Origin: Artemia franciscana
Lineage: Eukaryota > Arthropoda > Branchiopoda > Anostraca > Artemiidae
DNA: 64,000 bases
Reading direction: 5' to 3'
Assembly: GCF_032884065.1 (NCBI RefSeq)
Contig: NC_088868.1
Location: 742,001-806,000, forward strand
Shown: piece by piece, positions 34,465-46,560 of the stretch
Numbering within the stretch: the first letter of the stretch is position 1
How the letters are laid out: each line of letters begins with the position of its first letter
Translations under genes and position numbers: made by a program
Notes under the pieces: generated by a model
What the model saw: the letters and a program-made list of their open reading frames with translations, nothing else
Database searches by the model: none
Told to the model about the DNA's origin: nothing

Positions 34465-35711
34465 AAAACAAGTTTTTTTAACTGAAAGTAAGGAGCGACA
34501 TTAAAACTTAAAACGAACAGAAATTACTTCGTATATGAAAAAGGCTGCTTCCTCATCAACGCCCCGCTCTTTACGCTAAAGTTTGACTCTGTCTCTCAAT
34601 TCTTCTTTTTAAAACAGTAAAAAACTTTAGCGTAAAGAGCGGGGCGTTGATGAGGAAGCAGCCTCTTTCATATACGAAGTAATTTCTGTTCGTTTTAAGT
34701 TTTAATGTCGCTCCTTACTTTCAGTTAAAAAAACTTGTTTTTTTATTTAATTTCTGAACGTTTTTGAATCAATGCATGTTTTGATTTTGGCTCTCCGCAG
34801 AGGAATAATTAAAACGAAATTTGCATTTTTTTTTGGTTAATCTCATAATTTTGATCGAATTATTTTGAGAAAAAAAGAGCGGGGGAGGAAGCCTAGTTGC
34901 CCTCCGATTTTTTGGTTAATTAAAAAGGCAACTAGAACTTCTAATTTTTTACGAATATTTTTATTAGTAAAAGATTTACGTAACTTATAAATTAGCTTAC
35001 GTAAAGAAATTTTGTATTCTCATATTTTTATTACATATATGAGGGGGTTCGCCCCCTTGTCAGATCCTCGCTCTTTACACTAAAGCTTAAATTTTGTCCC
35101 AATTCATTAAGAATGACCCCAGAATCACAAAAGCCGTAGAATAAATAGTTGAAATTACTGAAAATACTTTCAAACAGTTCGTGGTAACGAACTGTAGTAA
35201 GGAGCGACCCGGCTCAATAGTAACCAAAACTCAAAAAAATTGAATTTTAATATCAATAGCTACATCAAAAGAATCGCATTTTAATGCTGATTTTAAATAT
35301 ATAAGTTTCATCAAGTTTAGTCTTACCCATCAAAAGTTACGAGCCTGAGAAAATTTGCCTTATTTATGAAAGAAGGGGGAAACACCCCCTAAAAGTGATC
35401 TGCCTTCTGGCAAAAAATACAAAATTCCACATTTTTGTAGATAGGAGCTTGAAACTTCTACAGTAGGGTTCTCTGATACGCTGAATCTGATGGTGTGATT
35501 TTCGCTAAGATTCTATGACTTCTAGGGGGCGTTTCCCCTTATTTTCTAAAATAACGCAAATTTTCTCAGGCTCGTAACTTTTGATGGGTAAGACTAAACT
35601 TGATGAAACTTATATATTTAAAATCAGCATTAAAATTCCATTTTTTAGAGTTTTGGTTACTATTGAGCCGGGTCGCTCCTTGCTACAGTTCGTTACCACG
35701 CACTGTTTGAT
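34465..35711 (-). repeat. R1 copy with an extra inverted R1 end
   Basis: Palindromic module at 34482-34727, then R1 blocks to about 35165. A forward-orientated hairpin end follows (TCAAACAGTTCGTGGTAACG at about 35169) running to 35395. R1 text then resumes in reverse ('TCTGCCTTCTGGCAAAAAAT') to the closing hairpin at 35711. The segment 35169-35711 is therefore a smaller inverted-repeat structure with R1 ends on both sides. Confidence 0.8.
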
Positions 35712-35995
35712 AAACTGAGCGAGTGGCTTATAATACACAATTACCCAGCTAGGTTTGACCTTAGATTATGTTCCGAAGTTTGCTGATAGGCTATTGTCTT
35801 TTTTTATGTGTTGGCCTAGTTTATGAATACTGCCAAAGGAAACACTATAAAGTTTTGAAAACTACTATAAAGCATTCTAAAATGCTTACTTATAACATTC
35901 CTAATCGTATCTTTGCTTTTTAGTCCCCCCTCCTTTCCCCGCAATAATCCAATATATTAGCACGAATTATATATGCTCTTTGTATTTTCTATAGC

Positions 35996-35998
<3 letters not shown>

Positions 35999-36091
<93 letters not shown>

Positions 36092-36162
36092 CTTATTTAC
36101 TTTATATTTATATATTTATTTATATATATTTATTTATATTTATATATATATATATATATATT
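35999..36162. repeat. TA microsatellite with degenerate extension
   Basis: About 45 TA dinucleotides (35999-36088), then 'TTTATATTTATATATTTATT'-like sequence and a second short TA run to 36162. No gene. Confidence 0.95.
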
Positions 36163-36194
36163 TACTTTCCGCTGCTATTGAAAATTAATTTAAA

Positions 36195-38095
36195 TAAGAG
36201 CTCATATGGCAATTGTGACGAGGCCGGAAAAGCCAAGAGTTAAGAGCTCGTATGGTATGAGCTCTAGCTAAATTCTAAGAATCAATAGATTGATTTAAAA
36301 GAAAAATCAGAGGCTTAATGCCGGTCGGGATTTAAAATTTGAGCTCTGAGTCACGAGGTCCTTCTAAATATCAAAATTCATTTAGATCCGATCACCCACT
36401 CGTAAGTTAAAAATACCTCAATATTTCTAATTTTTCCTATCCCTTCAGCCTCCCAGATGGTCGAATCGAGTAAAACCACTTTATCAAGTCAATTTGTGCA
36501 GCTCCCTGACACACCTACCAATTTTCATCGTCCTAGCATGTCCAGAAGCACCAAACTCGCCAAATCACTAAACCCCACCCCCTAACTCCCCCAAAGAGAG
36601 CGAATGCAGTCCGATTACGTCAACCACGTATCTAAGACATTTGATTATTCTACCCACCAAGTTTAATCCCGATCTCTCCACTCTAAGCCTTTTCCAAGAT
36701 TTCCGGTTTCCCCCACCAACTCCCCCCAATGTCAACAGATTTGGTTGGGATTTGAAATAAGAGGTTTGAGACATGAGTTCCTTCCAAATATCAAATTTCA
36801 TTAAGATCCGCTCACCCGCTCTAAAAATACCTCAATTTTTCTAATTTTTCCAAATTAACAACCCCCAGCTCCCCCAAAGAGAACGGATCCGTTCCAATTA
36901 TGTCAATCACGTATCTATAACTTGTGCTTATTTTTCCCATCAAGTTTCATCCCGATCTCTCCACTCTAAGCGTTTCCCAAGATTTCCGGTTTGCAAGATT
37001 TCTGTTTCCCCCTTCCAACCCTCTATGTCTCTGGATCCGACTCGAATTGAAAATAGAGCATCTGAGAAATTAGATTCTTCTATATGTCAAGTTTCATTAA
37101 GATCCGATTACCCATTCGTAAGATACCTCGATTTTCACGTTTTCCAAGAATTCCGGTTCCCCCTCCAACTCCCCGAATGTCACCTAATTGGTTGGGATTT
37201 TAAAATGAGAGTTCTAAATCACAAGATTCTTCTAAATATCAAATTTCATTAAGATCTCATTACCCCTTCGTAAGTTACAAATACCACATTTTTTCTAATT
37301 TTTCCGAATTACCCCCCCCCCATCCCTCCCCAACTCCCCCAAAGAGAGCGGATCCAGCCCGGTTATGTCAGTCACGTATCTTGAACTTGTGCTTATTCTT
37401 CCCACCAAGTTTCGTCTAGATCTCTCCCCTTTAAGCGTTTCCCAGCATTTCCAGTCCCCCCTCCCCCCAATGACACTGGATCAAGTCGAGATTTAAAATG
37501 ATTACGAGGTCCTTCTGAATATGAAATTTCATTAAGATCCGACCACTCCTTCGTAAGTTAAAAATACCTCGTTTTTTTTTCTAATTTTTCGGAATTAACC
37601 CTCCCCCCAACTCTCCCAAAGAGAGCGGATCCGTTCCAATTATTTCAATCACGTATCTAGGACTTGTGCTTATTTTTCCCACCAAGTTTCATCCCGATCC
37701 CTCCACTCTAAGCGTTTTCCAAGATTTTAGGCCCCCCCAACTCCCCCATTGTCACCAGATCCGGTCGGGATTTAAAATAAGAGCTCTGAGACACGATATC
37801 CTTCCAAACATCAAATTTCACTAAGATCCAATCACCCGTTCGGAAGTTAAAAATACTTTATTTTTTCTAATTTTTCCGGTTTAACCGTCCCCCTGCTCCC
37901 CCTTCAAATGGTCGAATTAGGGAAACGACAATTTCTAATTTAATCTGGTCTGGTTCCTAATACGCCGGCCAAATTTTATCGTCCTAGTTTACCTGGAAGT
38001 GCCTAAAGTAGCAAAACCAGGACAGACAGGCCGACAGACTGACAGAATTTGCGATTGCTATATGTCACTTGATAGATACCAAGTGCCATAAAAAC
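36195..38095 (-). repeat. R2 repeat copy E
   Basis: Reverse orientation: starts AAGAGCTCATATGGCAATTG, has about six internal units ('AAATTTCATTAAGATCCGAT', 'CCCCAAAGAGAGCGGATCC', 'CATCCCGATCCCTCCACTCT'). It ends with 'ATTTGCGATTGCTATATGTC' and the hairpin ...GATAGATACCAAGTGCCATAA. Its left boundary adjoins the TA tract. No coding frame; 36568-36801 and 37025-37252 are chance frames in the repeat. Confidence 0.85.
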
Positions 38096-39169
38096 GAATT
38101 GTTTCTTATGGAAGTAAAGAGCGGAGTTAAAAAGAGCAAAAATGATTGCTTCGTCGATTACGCAAGATATAATATAAATAGCATATATGAATTATTATAT
38201 GATTAATTATTGCTTCTAAACTATTATGAAACTATTATAAAACGTTGAATGGTTGGTGGGGGGGGGGAGTATTCGAACATGTCTTCGAAGGAAAATTGTT
38301 GGTTACTGCCATTTTATGCTACAAGACAACTTTAGCCCAACTAGAGGTCATTCTGCCGCGCAATGGCCATTTCTTCCTAAACATAGATCCAGTCTTTTGT
38401 AATTCATTTAAGAAGGAGCTCCTTTGAGCCTCGACAATGTATTGTAACGTCATTATTTCCAACTCTTCCTGAGTGGTCCCTTAGATCACGAACGAGTCGG
38501 GATTTATCCCCTTTGTTAATATACGGCCAAGATGATTGTTCATTGTTGCGCAAGTCATAAGCTTGACACATTTTTTGTATAATAAATAAATGAAATAAAC
38601 CAAACGCTTAAACATTATTAGTTTATTATGTACAGAGCAAAAGCAATAGTTTAATCATTGGAATGTCCCGGTTTTCTTGTTATATGTTTGGGTTTTGAAT
38701 TTACCCGTATTCTCGGTTTCTTTTTGAACATATCTCGATGACAACGCAAAAATACAAAATCGAAATTTCCCCTTGTTCAAGTTCCTCGCCCCATATCTTT
38801 TTTTTTATAAATTGTCTACTGACCAAAACTATTGACCCTGTAGATTGAAAGCCTTGAGCACAAGTAGGGGGAGTTTCACAATTCGTTTCTGCTTGATTTA
38901 GACGAATTATCACACTGATTAAATATACAATAAGTTTTTGCTATAAGTTATAAGGTAAGTTATAAGGTAAGGTAAGTTATTGTTATATGCAGTATGATGT
39001 GTTGCTATAACTGCTTCACACTGCGGTAGAAAAAAACTGCGATAATTATTCATATTTTATTTATTTATGTGTTTTTCACACACATTTGTTAATTTTGTGA
39101 GGCATTTTAAAACCATTTTCAATTTTTCAGTATAAATAACAAATTTTTGCCTTAGGAAAGACTAAATTT
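38096..39169. other. Unassigned DNA
   Basis: No gene or repeat family recognised. A short AAGTTATAAGGTAAG-type tandem occurs near 38945-38985. Confidence 0.45.
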
Positions 39170-39850
39170 TGTTTAATCTTATAGAAGATTAAAAAGTTGA
39201 AAATAACTAAATAAAAAAATCCAAGGCTTGTTTTTTAAAATGGACTAAAAACTTGATACTTTTTTTCTCTAGAATCTATAGACTTGTTTTAGTTTTGTAA
39301 AAAATTAAAAAATCGAAAAAAAATACGAGACTTGTTTTCAAAATGGACTAAAAAGTAGACGCTTTTTCTCTAGAATCTATAGACTTTTTTTAGTCTTACA
39401 GAAGATTAAAAAGTCAAAAATAATAAAATTTAAAAAAAATCTAAGGCTTGTTTTCAAAATGGACTATAAATTAGACACTTTTTTGTCTTGAATCTATAGA
39501 CTTTTTTAGTCTTACAGAAGATTTAAAAATCAAAAATAACTATATAAAAAACAAGGATTATTTTTAAAATGGACTAAAAAGTAGACACTTTCTCTCTAGA
39601 ATACAGGCCTATAGACTCTTTTTATTCTTACAGAAGATTAAAAAGTTGAGAATAACAAAATAAAAAAAAAATCCAGGGCTTGTTTTCAAAATTGACTAAA
39701 AAGTAGACACTTTTTTCTCTAGAATCTATACCCTTTTTTTTATTTTTACAGAAGGTTAAAAAGTCAAAAATAACAAAATAAAAAAAATCCAAGGATTGTT
39801 TTCAAAATGGACTAAAAAGTAGGCACTTTTTTTCTCTAGAATCTATGAAT
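39170..39850 (+). repeat. Minisatellite of about 113-bp units
   Basis: About six imperfect direct units, each with 'TTTTCAAAATGGACTAAAAA', 'TCTCTAGAATCTATAGAC', 'CTTACAGAAGATTAAAAAG' and 'AATAACAAAATAAAAAAA'. Unit spacing is roughly 105-118 bp because of A-run length changes. No coding frame. Confidence 0.9.
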
Positions 39851-40084
39851 ATAAGTTAAAACAAAGAGCACAAACAGATTGAAAATAACTTGATCTTCAC
39901 CTCAACCCATTGACTAATTTTGTTACGTAATGACAACTTCGATGAATTTGATCTATATGTTATGTAAAGTACACTTCGTTTTGCGCTCCTTGTTTTCATT
40001 TATACTCGTAGATTCAGGAGGAAAAAAAATATACTTCTTTAGTCAATTATGAAAGCGAATGAAATTTTTTTGGTAAAATTCTAG

Positions 40085-40690
40085 TTAATTGACTTCTTGC
40101 TATCTCAGAAAGGGTTTAGGTTAGGAAAATGAAACTTTCAGGGATGAATCCACAGGCTAAAGTATGTCCCGGAAAGGTATTTTGAAGCAGCTACCTCCAC
40201 TCCTTCTCCCTCTAGAAGGCTCTGACCTTTGATGACCTTTAAAAATATGTGTGTTATAAAAGTGAAACCTTGCAAAATAGATCTTCTGCTTAAATGAAGT
40301 ACGACAAAATTGTTTTCAGCTTCATAACTTTGCTCAATTCCATTTTATAAGGTTTTAAAGATATTCAAATACATTTTCTAAATTTTGAAGAAAAAAAAAC
40401 ATTGATATGGCTCAAAATTCTATTCAAATAACAGGAATTGCATTTTCAGAACTAAAGGCAGAGAAAAAGCAACTAGTAACTGAAAATTAAGGTAAAATGT
40501 TGTTTTGTCAATAGGTATAGACCTGTCATGTAGGCAAATTTCAGGGCCCTCTAGAGGGAGAAGGAGTGGAGGTGGGTACTTTAAAATACCTTCCCGGGAC
40601 ATACTTTAGCCTGCAGACCCATGCCTGAAAGTTTCATTTTCCTAACCTAAACACTTTCCGAGATAGCAAGAAGTCAATTAACTAGAATTT
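40085..40690 (-). mobile_element. Fold-back element with long inverted repeats, copy 2
   Basis: Outer ends TTAATTGACTTCTTGCTATC and GATAGCAAGAAGTCAATTAA are exact inverses. Arms continue through GAAACTTTCAGGGATG and TTCCCGGGACATACTTTAGC for about 140 bp. The centre is the reverse complement of the centre of the copy at 33748-34345. The ends are better preserved here. Flanks ACTAG/CTAGT-like text prevents a clear target-duplication call. Confidence 0.87.
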
Positions 40691-41670
40691 TACCAGTTTT
40701 TTTATTATTATTTATGCTTATTGTGTATAATTATTTTTTTGGGAGATTGTAGAATAAATAAATATTTTTTCTCTTCTAGCAGTGAAAAAAAACTTTGTTA
40801 TACCTTAGAGATGTTGGACTGCTTTTGAGCGAACTATTGAAAAGGAAAAACACAAGGTGAGCAAATCGTGTTTTCATTCCCACCTCAGTCCCACCGGGTT
40901 CGGCACCAGTCGAATGTTACAGCTAGTTTAAAGTTTATTACTTTTTTATTTTATTAGTTTATTAAATTAGTAGCCTACTCAATACAAAATTTCCCCTTCT
41001 AAGGTAGCTACGACAACAGCTTAGTCAACCTCCTTTTGTAAACTAAACAGTATAATAACAGAATTATTACTTCAATTTTTTTTTGAGTTTTCTGAGGTAA
41101 TTCCAGTTTAATTGAATCCCCCTTTGTAATGTAGGAGTTGGGGCTATATGCTAACCATTAACTTTGCTGATATTCTGTCTCCTATTTTATACACTTCTTT
41201 CTCGTCAACTGTTAATGCTAATAAAAAAGCTAAAAAAAGAAAAAAAGAAAAGGAAAACACACTGAACAAAACCAGCTAAATTAGTTTTGGGATCTCCTGT
41301 GATTTAATTAAACTGGGACTATCTCTGAAAATCCGATAAATGAAACTTCTCTGAACATAGCGAAGTAAGAATGTTTCAATTACTGTGTTTGACTTAAAAG
41401 AGGCCTTAAACTAGCAAATATCACTTCTTAAGCCTCGTCCTTCACGGGGCACATTCCACCCTCCTTCCTCTTCGCTGACTGGTACGAACTCGGTGTGAAG
41501 ATCTATCTAACGATATTCTATAATACTGTTCTAGTTGTAATATGCACTGGAGGTATATTTGGTACTTAGCTTTTGTAGCAACTATACTTTGTTCTTGATC
41601 TATAATGTAACTGGTTTTCTGCGTCCATTTAGAGATAACAGGCACAGCCTGAGCGAGATAAAGTACTATG
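40691..41670. other. Unassigned DNA
   Basis: No gene or repeat recognised. The minus frame 41442-41645 has no recognisable motif. Confidence 0.45.
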
Positions 41671-41846
41671 CAGGTATATTTTAATTAAATATTTAATATA
41701 TAGAGAAGGTTAGGTTAGGTATTTAGTATAATGCATTCTGGGCGGCCTTCTTTCCATAATTCTCTGTTGTAGTTTCCATGATTTTGTTACTAAAATATTG
41801 TTTTATCATATTTTGGTATAGCCTATTCCATTATGATTAACCTAAC
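41671..41846 (-). repeat. R3 short repeat, inverted copy
   Basis: Carries TATTTTAATTAAATATTTAA, 'GGTTAGGTTAGGTATTTAG', 'CCATAATTCTCTGTTGTAG' and 'TTTTATCATATTTTGGTATA', the reverse complement of R3 at 43278-43448. Confidence 0.7.
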
Positions 41847-42083
41847 TTCACTTCTTGAGTGTGGTCGCTATAACACGCAATTACCGCATAGCTATTCAGT
41901 CAACCTTTTATGTGGTCTTCCTTGTGATTGTTGCCCACGCAACATTGCTTCGAGTGTTATCTCCGAGAAATGACAAGAGTTCATTTGGTATAACATTCCC
42001 ACGCCACCATAGTTGGTGGCATTTTACCCTATTTAGTATTCCGTCTTGAGATTTTAGCCGTCTTCGCATCTTCTCCTTTCCTA

Positions 42084-42281
42084 CATGTTGAACGTATTTT
42101 ACGTTGAACGTATAATACGTTCAACATGTGTCAACACGTATAATACGTATAATACGTTCGACACGTATAATACGTTCGACACGTATAATACGTTATAATA
42201 CGTAGAAATTACAATACGTATAAAACGTATAATACGTTCGACACGTTCAACATGTGTCAACACGTTCAAATACGTTGAACG
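42084..42281. repeat. Palindromic minisatellite (ACGTATAATACGTTCGAC)
   Basis: Repeated short palindromic words (CGTATAATACG, TTCGACACG, GTTGAACGTAT, CAACATGTGTCAACACG) fill about 200 bp and can pair in both local and long-range hairpins. The outermost text GTTGAACGTATTTTACG ... CGTTGAACGTATTTG frames the block. Confidence 0.85.
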
Positions 42282-43277
42282 TATTTGCAAAGAAGCGGAG
42301 GCACTTTATTTTGAATACAAGGAGGCAACACTTCGTCTTCTGTCTTTTGAATCGTCCCCTAAAACTAGAGGAGTGGTATCTGTTTTTTTTTTCTTTTCTT
42401 ATTCACTATCAAGATATTACTTAGAGTGAATGGAGCCAGTTACCGCTTTTGGGCCTCTAGAAAATCTTCGATTCCTGGTGTCGCTTGTTATTTGGTTTGG
42501 AACGGGGGTTACTGGCGTGACTCTGTAAGCTCACCCAGAGTTGACCCAGCTTTAACTGGGTACGTGGAGAAATCTGGGGAAGGTAAAAAGGAAGGGTGTA
42601 CGAAAGCAAAGTATGGGTGGCCCCTAACCCCCCCCCCATTGCACTTCCTGGTTCAGGGGCCATGAAACTGAAATTTGCACCCCCATAGGGACTGAAAAGT
42701 CCAACTGCCGTAATCTTTACCTTTTTACTTTCCATTCAATTGACTTAATCTCTCCTGCATCAAAATAAATGTCCAATGCAGGGTGGGACTCTCGTGTCTT
42801 TTCCATTTATCGACCACTGACATCTTTGGGACAGGCATTGACACTTTTTCGGAGTTTTTACAGGGAAAAGCTACGAAATTTACATTTCGCTGCATAGATA
42901 TTACCACGAAGAAGCGCCAGACCCAAGATCTGTTTCCTTCGACAATATGTCAATGTTTTCTTTTAAAATTAAAAAATATATTGCGAAAAGCGAAATAGAC
43001 GATTGCCATAAGAAAATATATAGCACCGTAGCTTGTGTCCTTTTCTAAGGACCAGAGAAAAATGTTTCGTCCTCTTTCCACAACATAAAATACAAGTCCC
43101 CTTACCCCCCTCCCCTAAGGATTTGAGATACTTTGAGGGAATAAGATACTGCATTACCCACACGATTGGCTAGGTTTTATGAAAACTTAACACTGGTATA
43201 AAGTAAGATATTATCTAGGTAGTTGTGTCTTATAGCCACCTCGCTTAAGTTCTATCGTGAAGTGAAGTTTGGCTGAT
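42282..43277. other. Unassigned DNA
   Basis: Several overlapping short frames on both strands (42426-42998) have no recognisable domain or convincing splice context. I see no gene I can support. Confidence 0.45.
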
Positions 43278-43448
43278 GCTAATGAAATAAAACAAAATAT
43301 GATGAAAATATAATACTTTATCAACAAAATTCCGGAAACTACAACAAAGAATTATGGAAGGGTGGCCGGTCAGACCGCATTATATTGCGTAGCCTAAACT
43401 AACCTAACCTAACTAAAATACCAACTAAATATTTAATTAAAATATAGC
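43278..43448 (+). repeat. R3 short repeat copy
   Basis: CTAATGAAATAAAACAAAAT, 'ATGATGAAAATATAATACTT', 'GGAAACTACAACAAAGAATT', 'CTAACCTAACCTAAC' and 'AAATATTTAATTAAAATATA'. It matches 2626-2800 over its whole length. Confidence 0.7.
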
Positions 43449-43743
43449 TACAATGGAGTTTCCCACCGAGCCAAAGCTAATATTGTCTGGTAAAAAAAAA
43501 TCATGTAAACCGGTTATTGTCTCATGTTTGCAATACAAGATCTTGAGTGTGGTGGCTATAAGACAAAATTACCACTATCGGTACATTATCTATTTCAATT
43601 ACCTCTGGCCAAAAAAGGGGGAAGTTCTGTTCCCACAATCAGGCACATAAGCAGAGTCGGAGTTTTTAAGCCACCTGCAGATTCGCTCCTCTGTTATCCT
43701 CATATTTGGAGAATCTATAGCGAAAATTAAATGGACTTGACTC

Positions 43744-43746
<3 letters not shown>

Positions 43747-43815
<69 letters not shown>
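43747..43815. repeat. TA microsatellite
   Basis: About 34 uninterrupted TA dinucleotides. Confidence 0.96.
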
Positions 43816-43820
<5 letters not shown>

Positions 43821-43839
43821 ATAAAAGAGTTTAGATAAC

Positions 43840-44106
43840 TTATAAGAGTGGGAACTGGCGCTAGTTTCGACAAAAAAAAACTTATCAACGCCATCTAGCG
43901 TTTGGCAATACTAGGCATTTTTTCGATGAAACAATAAATTTAGTTATCATATTTAGGGTAACTGGTAAATTTAGGATAGAAGTAAGTGTCTGACGTCAGT
44001 TCCTGATTGAAAACAATTACAAAACGTGAAAAAATGTTCCGTGTCGCCAAAGCTAGATGGTGTTGATGGATTTTTGTCGATACTAGTGCTAGTTCCACTC
44101 TTATAA
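43840..44106. mobile_element. Short palindromic MITE, 267 bp
   Basis: The left end TTATAAGAGTGGGAACTGGC and the inverse of the right end (TTATAAGAGTGGAACTAGCA) match. The similarity extends about 90 bp inward (CATCTAGCGTTTGGC / CATCTAGCTTTGGCG), leaving a centre of about 85 bp. The size, ends and lack of coding match a MITE. The superfamily is not assigned; flanks AAC / ATTA give no clear target duplication. Confidence 0.75.
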
Positions 44107-44745
44107 ATTACCCATACTTTTTAGAATAAATTTCCAGTGTATGCTATTATTATTTAACCTAATGGGTATTACAATTTCCATTTGGATTTTTTCTTAATGG
44201 TTTGTATTAAAACCTTTCATACGGTGCTTCTGGAATTTCAGTGTTAGCAATTATAGCATACGGCAAAACAGACCAAAGTGAAGAGTTTGAAGTGACCATG
44301 TCCCCCAGAAAATTTTTTTTTTGATCGCTAACTAAGGGCTACCGTCAGACATTTTGACACGCCTTCGTGTTCTGTTCTAGTTAACTCTTTTTTTCTATGA
44401 AATAAGTTTTCTATTACATACACTTGTTTTGCATGACGAATGATACGCAACACAATATACATGTTTATTTTTGTGTCAAAATTCTTGAAATACTCTCTTT
44501 GACCTACTAATTTGAAGCAGGTTTTATCTGAAGAAATCTTTACACCACCGGGTTTTCGGGTGAATAAGCTTTATTTCAGCCTACTGGTTTTTATCCATTT
44601 GATTCAGGATTTTGTCACAAACTGATATACTAATAGAGGGATCAGTTACTCTATCACCTGGTGTAAATTTCATAGTGCCGCTCGTCCCGCCATACTTTGT
44701 GTGCCTTGCCATTTTTACCACTATTTCTGAATCGCATAGCGCTCG
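44107..44745. other. Unassigned DNA
   Basis: No gene recognised. The right end runs into R1; the opposed frames 44581-44891 straddle the R1 boundary and are not credible genes. Confidence 0.45.
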
Positions 44746-46325
44746 AGCGACCCGGCTCAATAGTAAACGAAATTCTAAAAAACGTAATTTCGATGCTAAA
44801 AGATACATCAAAAGAATCGGATTTTTATGCTGATTTTAAATATTTAAGTTTCATCAAATTTAGTCTCTGTCCTCAAAAGTTGCGAGCCTGAGAAAATTTG
44901 CCTCATTTTGGAAAATAGGGGGAAACCCCTAACTAAAAGTCATAGGATCTTAACGAAAACCGCACCATCGCATTCAGCGTACCAGAGAACCCTATATATA
45001 AAATTTCAAGGTCCAATCTACAAAAATGTGGAATTTCGTATTTTTTGCCAGAAAACAGATCACAGGTGCGTGTTTATTTATTTATTTTTTTTGTTTTTCC
45101 CCAGGGGTCATCGTATCGACCAAGTGGTCTTAGAGTGTTGAAAGAGGGCCCATTCTAACGGAAATGAAAAGTTTTAGTGCCCTTTTTAAGTGACCAAAAA
45201 ATTGGAGGCTAGGCCCCCTCTTACGCTCATTTTTTCCCCAAAGTCAACGGATCAAAATTTTGAGATAGCCATTTTGTTCCGCATAGTCGAAAACCACAGT
45301 AACTATGTCTTTGGGGATGACGTACTCCCCCACAGTCCCTGGAGGAGGGGCTGCAAGTTACAAACTTTGACCAAGGTTTACATACAGTAATGGTTATTGG
45401 GAAGTGTACCTACGTTTTCAGGGGGACTTTTTTGGTTTGGGTGTGGGGTTGAGGGGAGGGGGCTATGTGGGAGGATCTTTCCTTGGAGGAATATTTCATG
45501 GGGGAAGAGAAATTCAATGAAAAGGGCGCAGGATTTTCTAGCATTACTATTAAAAAAAAAAAACAATGAAAATATAAACATGAAAAAGTTTTTTCAATTG
45601 AAAGTAAGGAGTAGCATTAAAACTTAAAAACGAACAGAGATTATTACGCATATGAGGGGTTCTAAAAATACCTTAGCATAAAGAGCGATGTATTTAGGAG
45701 GAGATAAATACTTCGCCTTTTATGCTAAAGTATTTTTAGTAATTTCAACTACTTGTTCTAAGGCCTTTCTGATTCAGGGGTCATTCTTAAAGAATTGGGA
45801 CAAAACTTAGAATTTAGTGTGAAGAGCGAGGTATTAACGAGGGGGAAAACCCCCTCATATACATAATAAAAATATAAAGTTATGAAAGTTTGTTACGTAA
45901 GTTAATTCTTAAGTTACGTATATTTTTTACTAATAAAAACGTTCGTTAATAATTAAAAGTTCTAGTTGCCTTTTTAAGTAACCGAAAAATTGGAGGGCAA
46001 CTAGGCCTCCTTCTCCACCCCTTATTTCTCAAAATCGTCTGATCAAAACTAAGAGAAAGCCATTTAGCCAAAAAAGAATTAGTATGCAAATTTCATTTTA
46101 ATAATTTATGTACGGAGAGCCAAAACCAAACATGCATTAATTCAAAAACGTCCAGAAATTAAATAAAAAAAAACTAGTTTTTTTTTTAACTGAAAGTAAG
46201 GAGCGACATTAAAACTTAAAACGAACAGAAATTACTCCGTATATGAAATGGGTTGTCCCTCGCTCTTTACGCTAAAGTTTGACTCTTTGCCACAATTCTG
46301 CTTTTTAAAACAATTAAAAGCTTTT
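44746..46325 (+). repeat. R1 copy lacking its terminal hairpin
   Basis: Begins at GAGCGACCCGGCTCAATAGT (the hairpin itself is gone) and passes the usual blocks 'AAAATTTGCCTCATTTTGGA', 'TCATCGTATCGACCAAGTGG' and 'CAGTCCCTGGAGGAGGGGCT'. It enters the palindromic module at about 46190 and breaks inside it near 46325, next to a LINE fragment. Confidence 0.8.
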
Positions 46326-46336
46326 TTTACGTAATG

Positions 46337-46560
46337 TCAACAAAGCTCCATCCGAATCTATTCAAAGCCATCGTCTTTATATCTCCCAGGAAGTTTAACT
46401 TTCCCTTTAATTATTCCTTACGGCATCCCCCTATCCCAACCAAGGATGACCTACTTTCAAAAGGTTGCACGAAAAGGGCTTTCGTTGGTATTATGCCATC
46501 TTTCATCCGTAGAACGTACCCTAGGCATCTCATTTTTCTTATTATAACCCTAAAAACTGT
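46337..46560 (-). pseudogene. LINE ORF2 C-terminal fragment
   Basis: Minus-strand frame with IRKMRCLGYVLRMKDGIIPT and KALFVQPFESR, corresponding to RERLRLFGHILQMKDDRLPN and IVLFGQLSRAK in the 22640 copy. The remaining C-terminus is frameshifted. It is short, diverged, truncated at both ends and embedded between R1 sequence and the LPMO upstream region. Confidence 0.75.
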
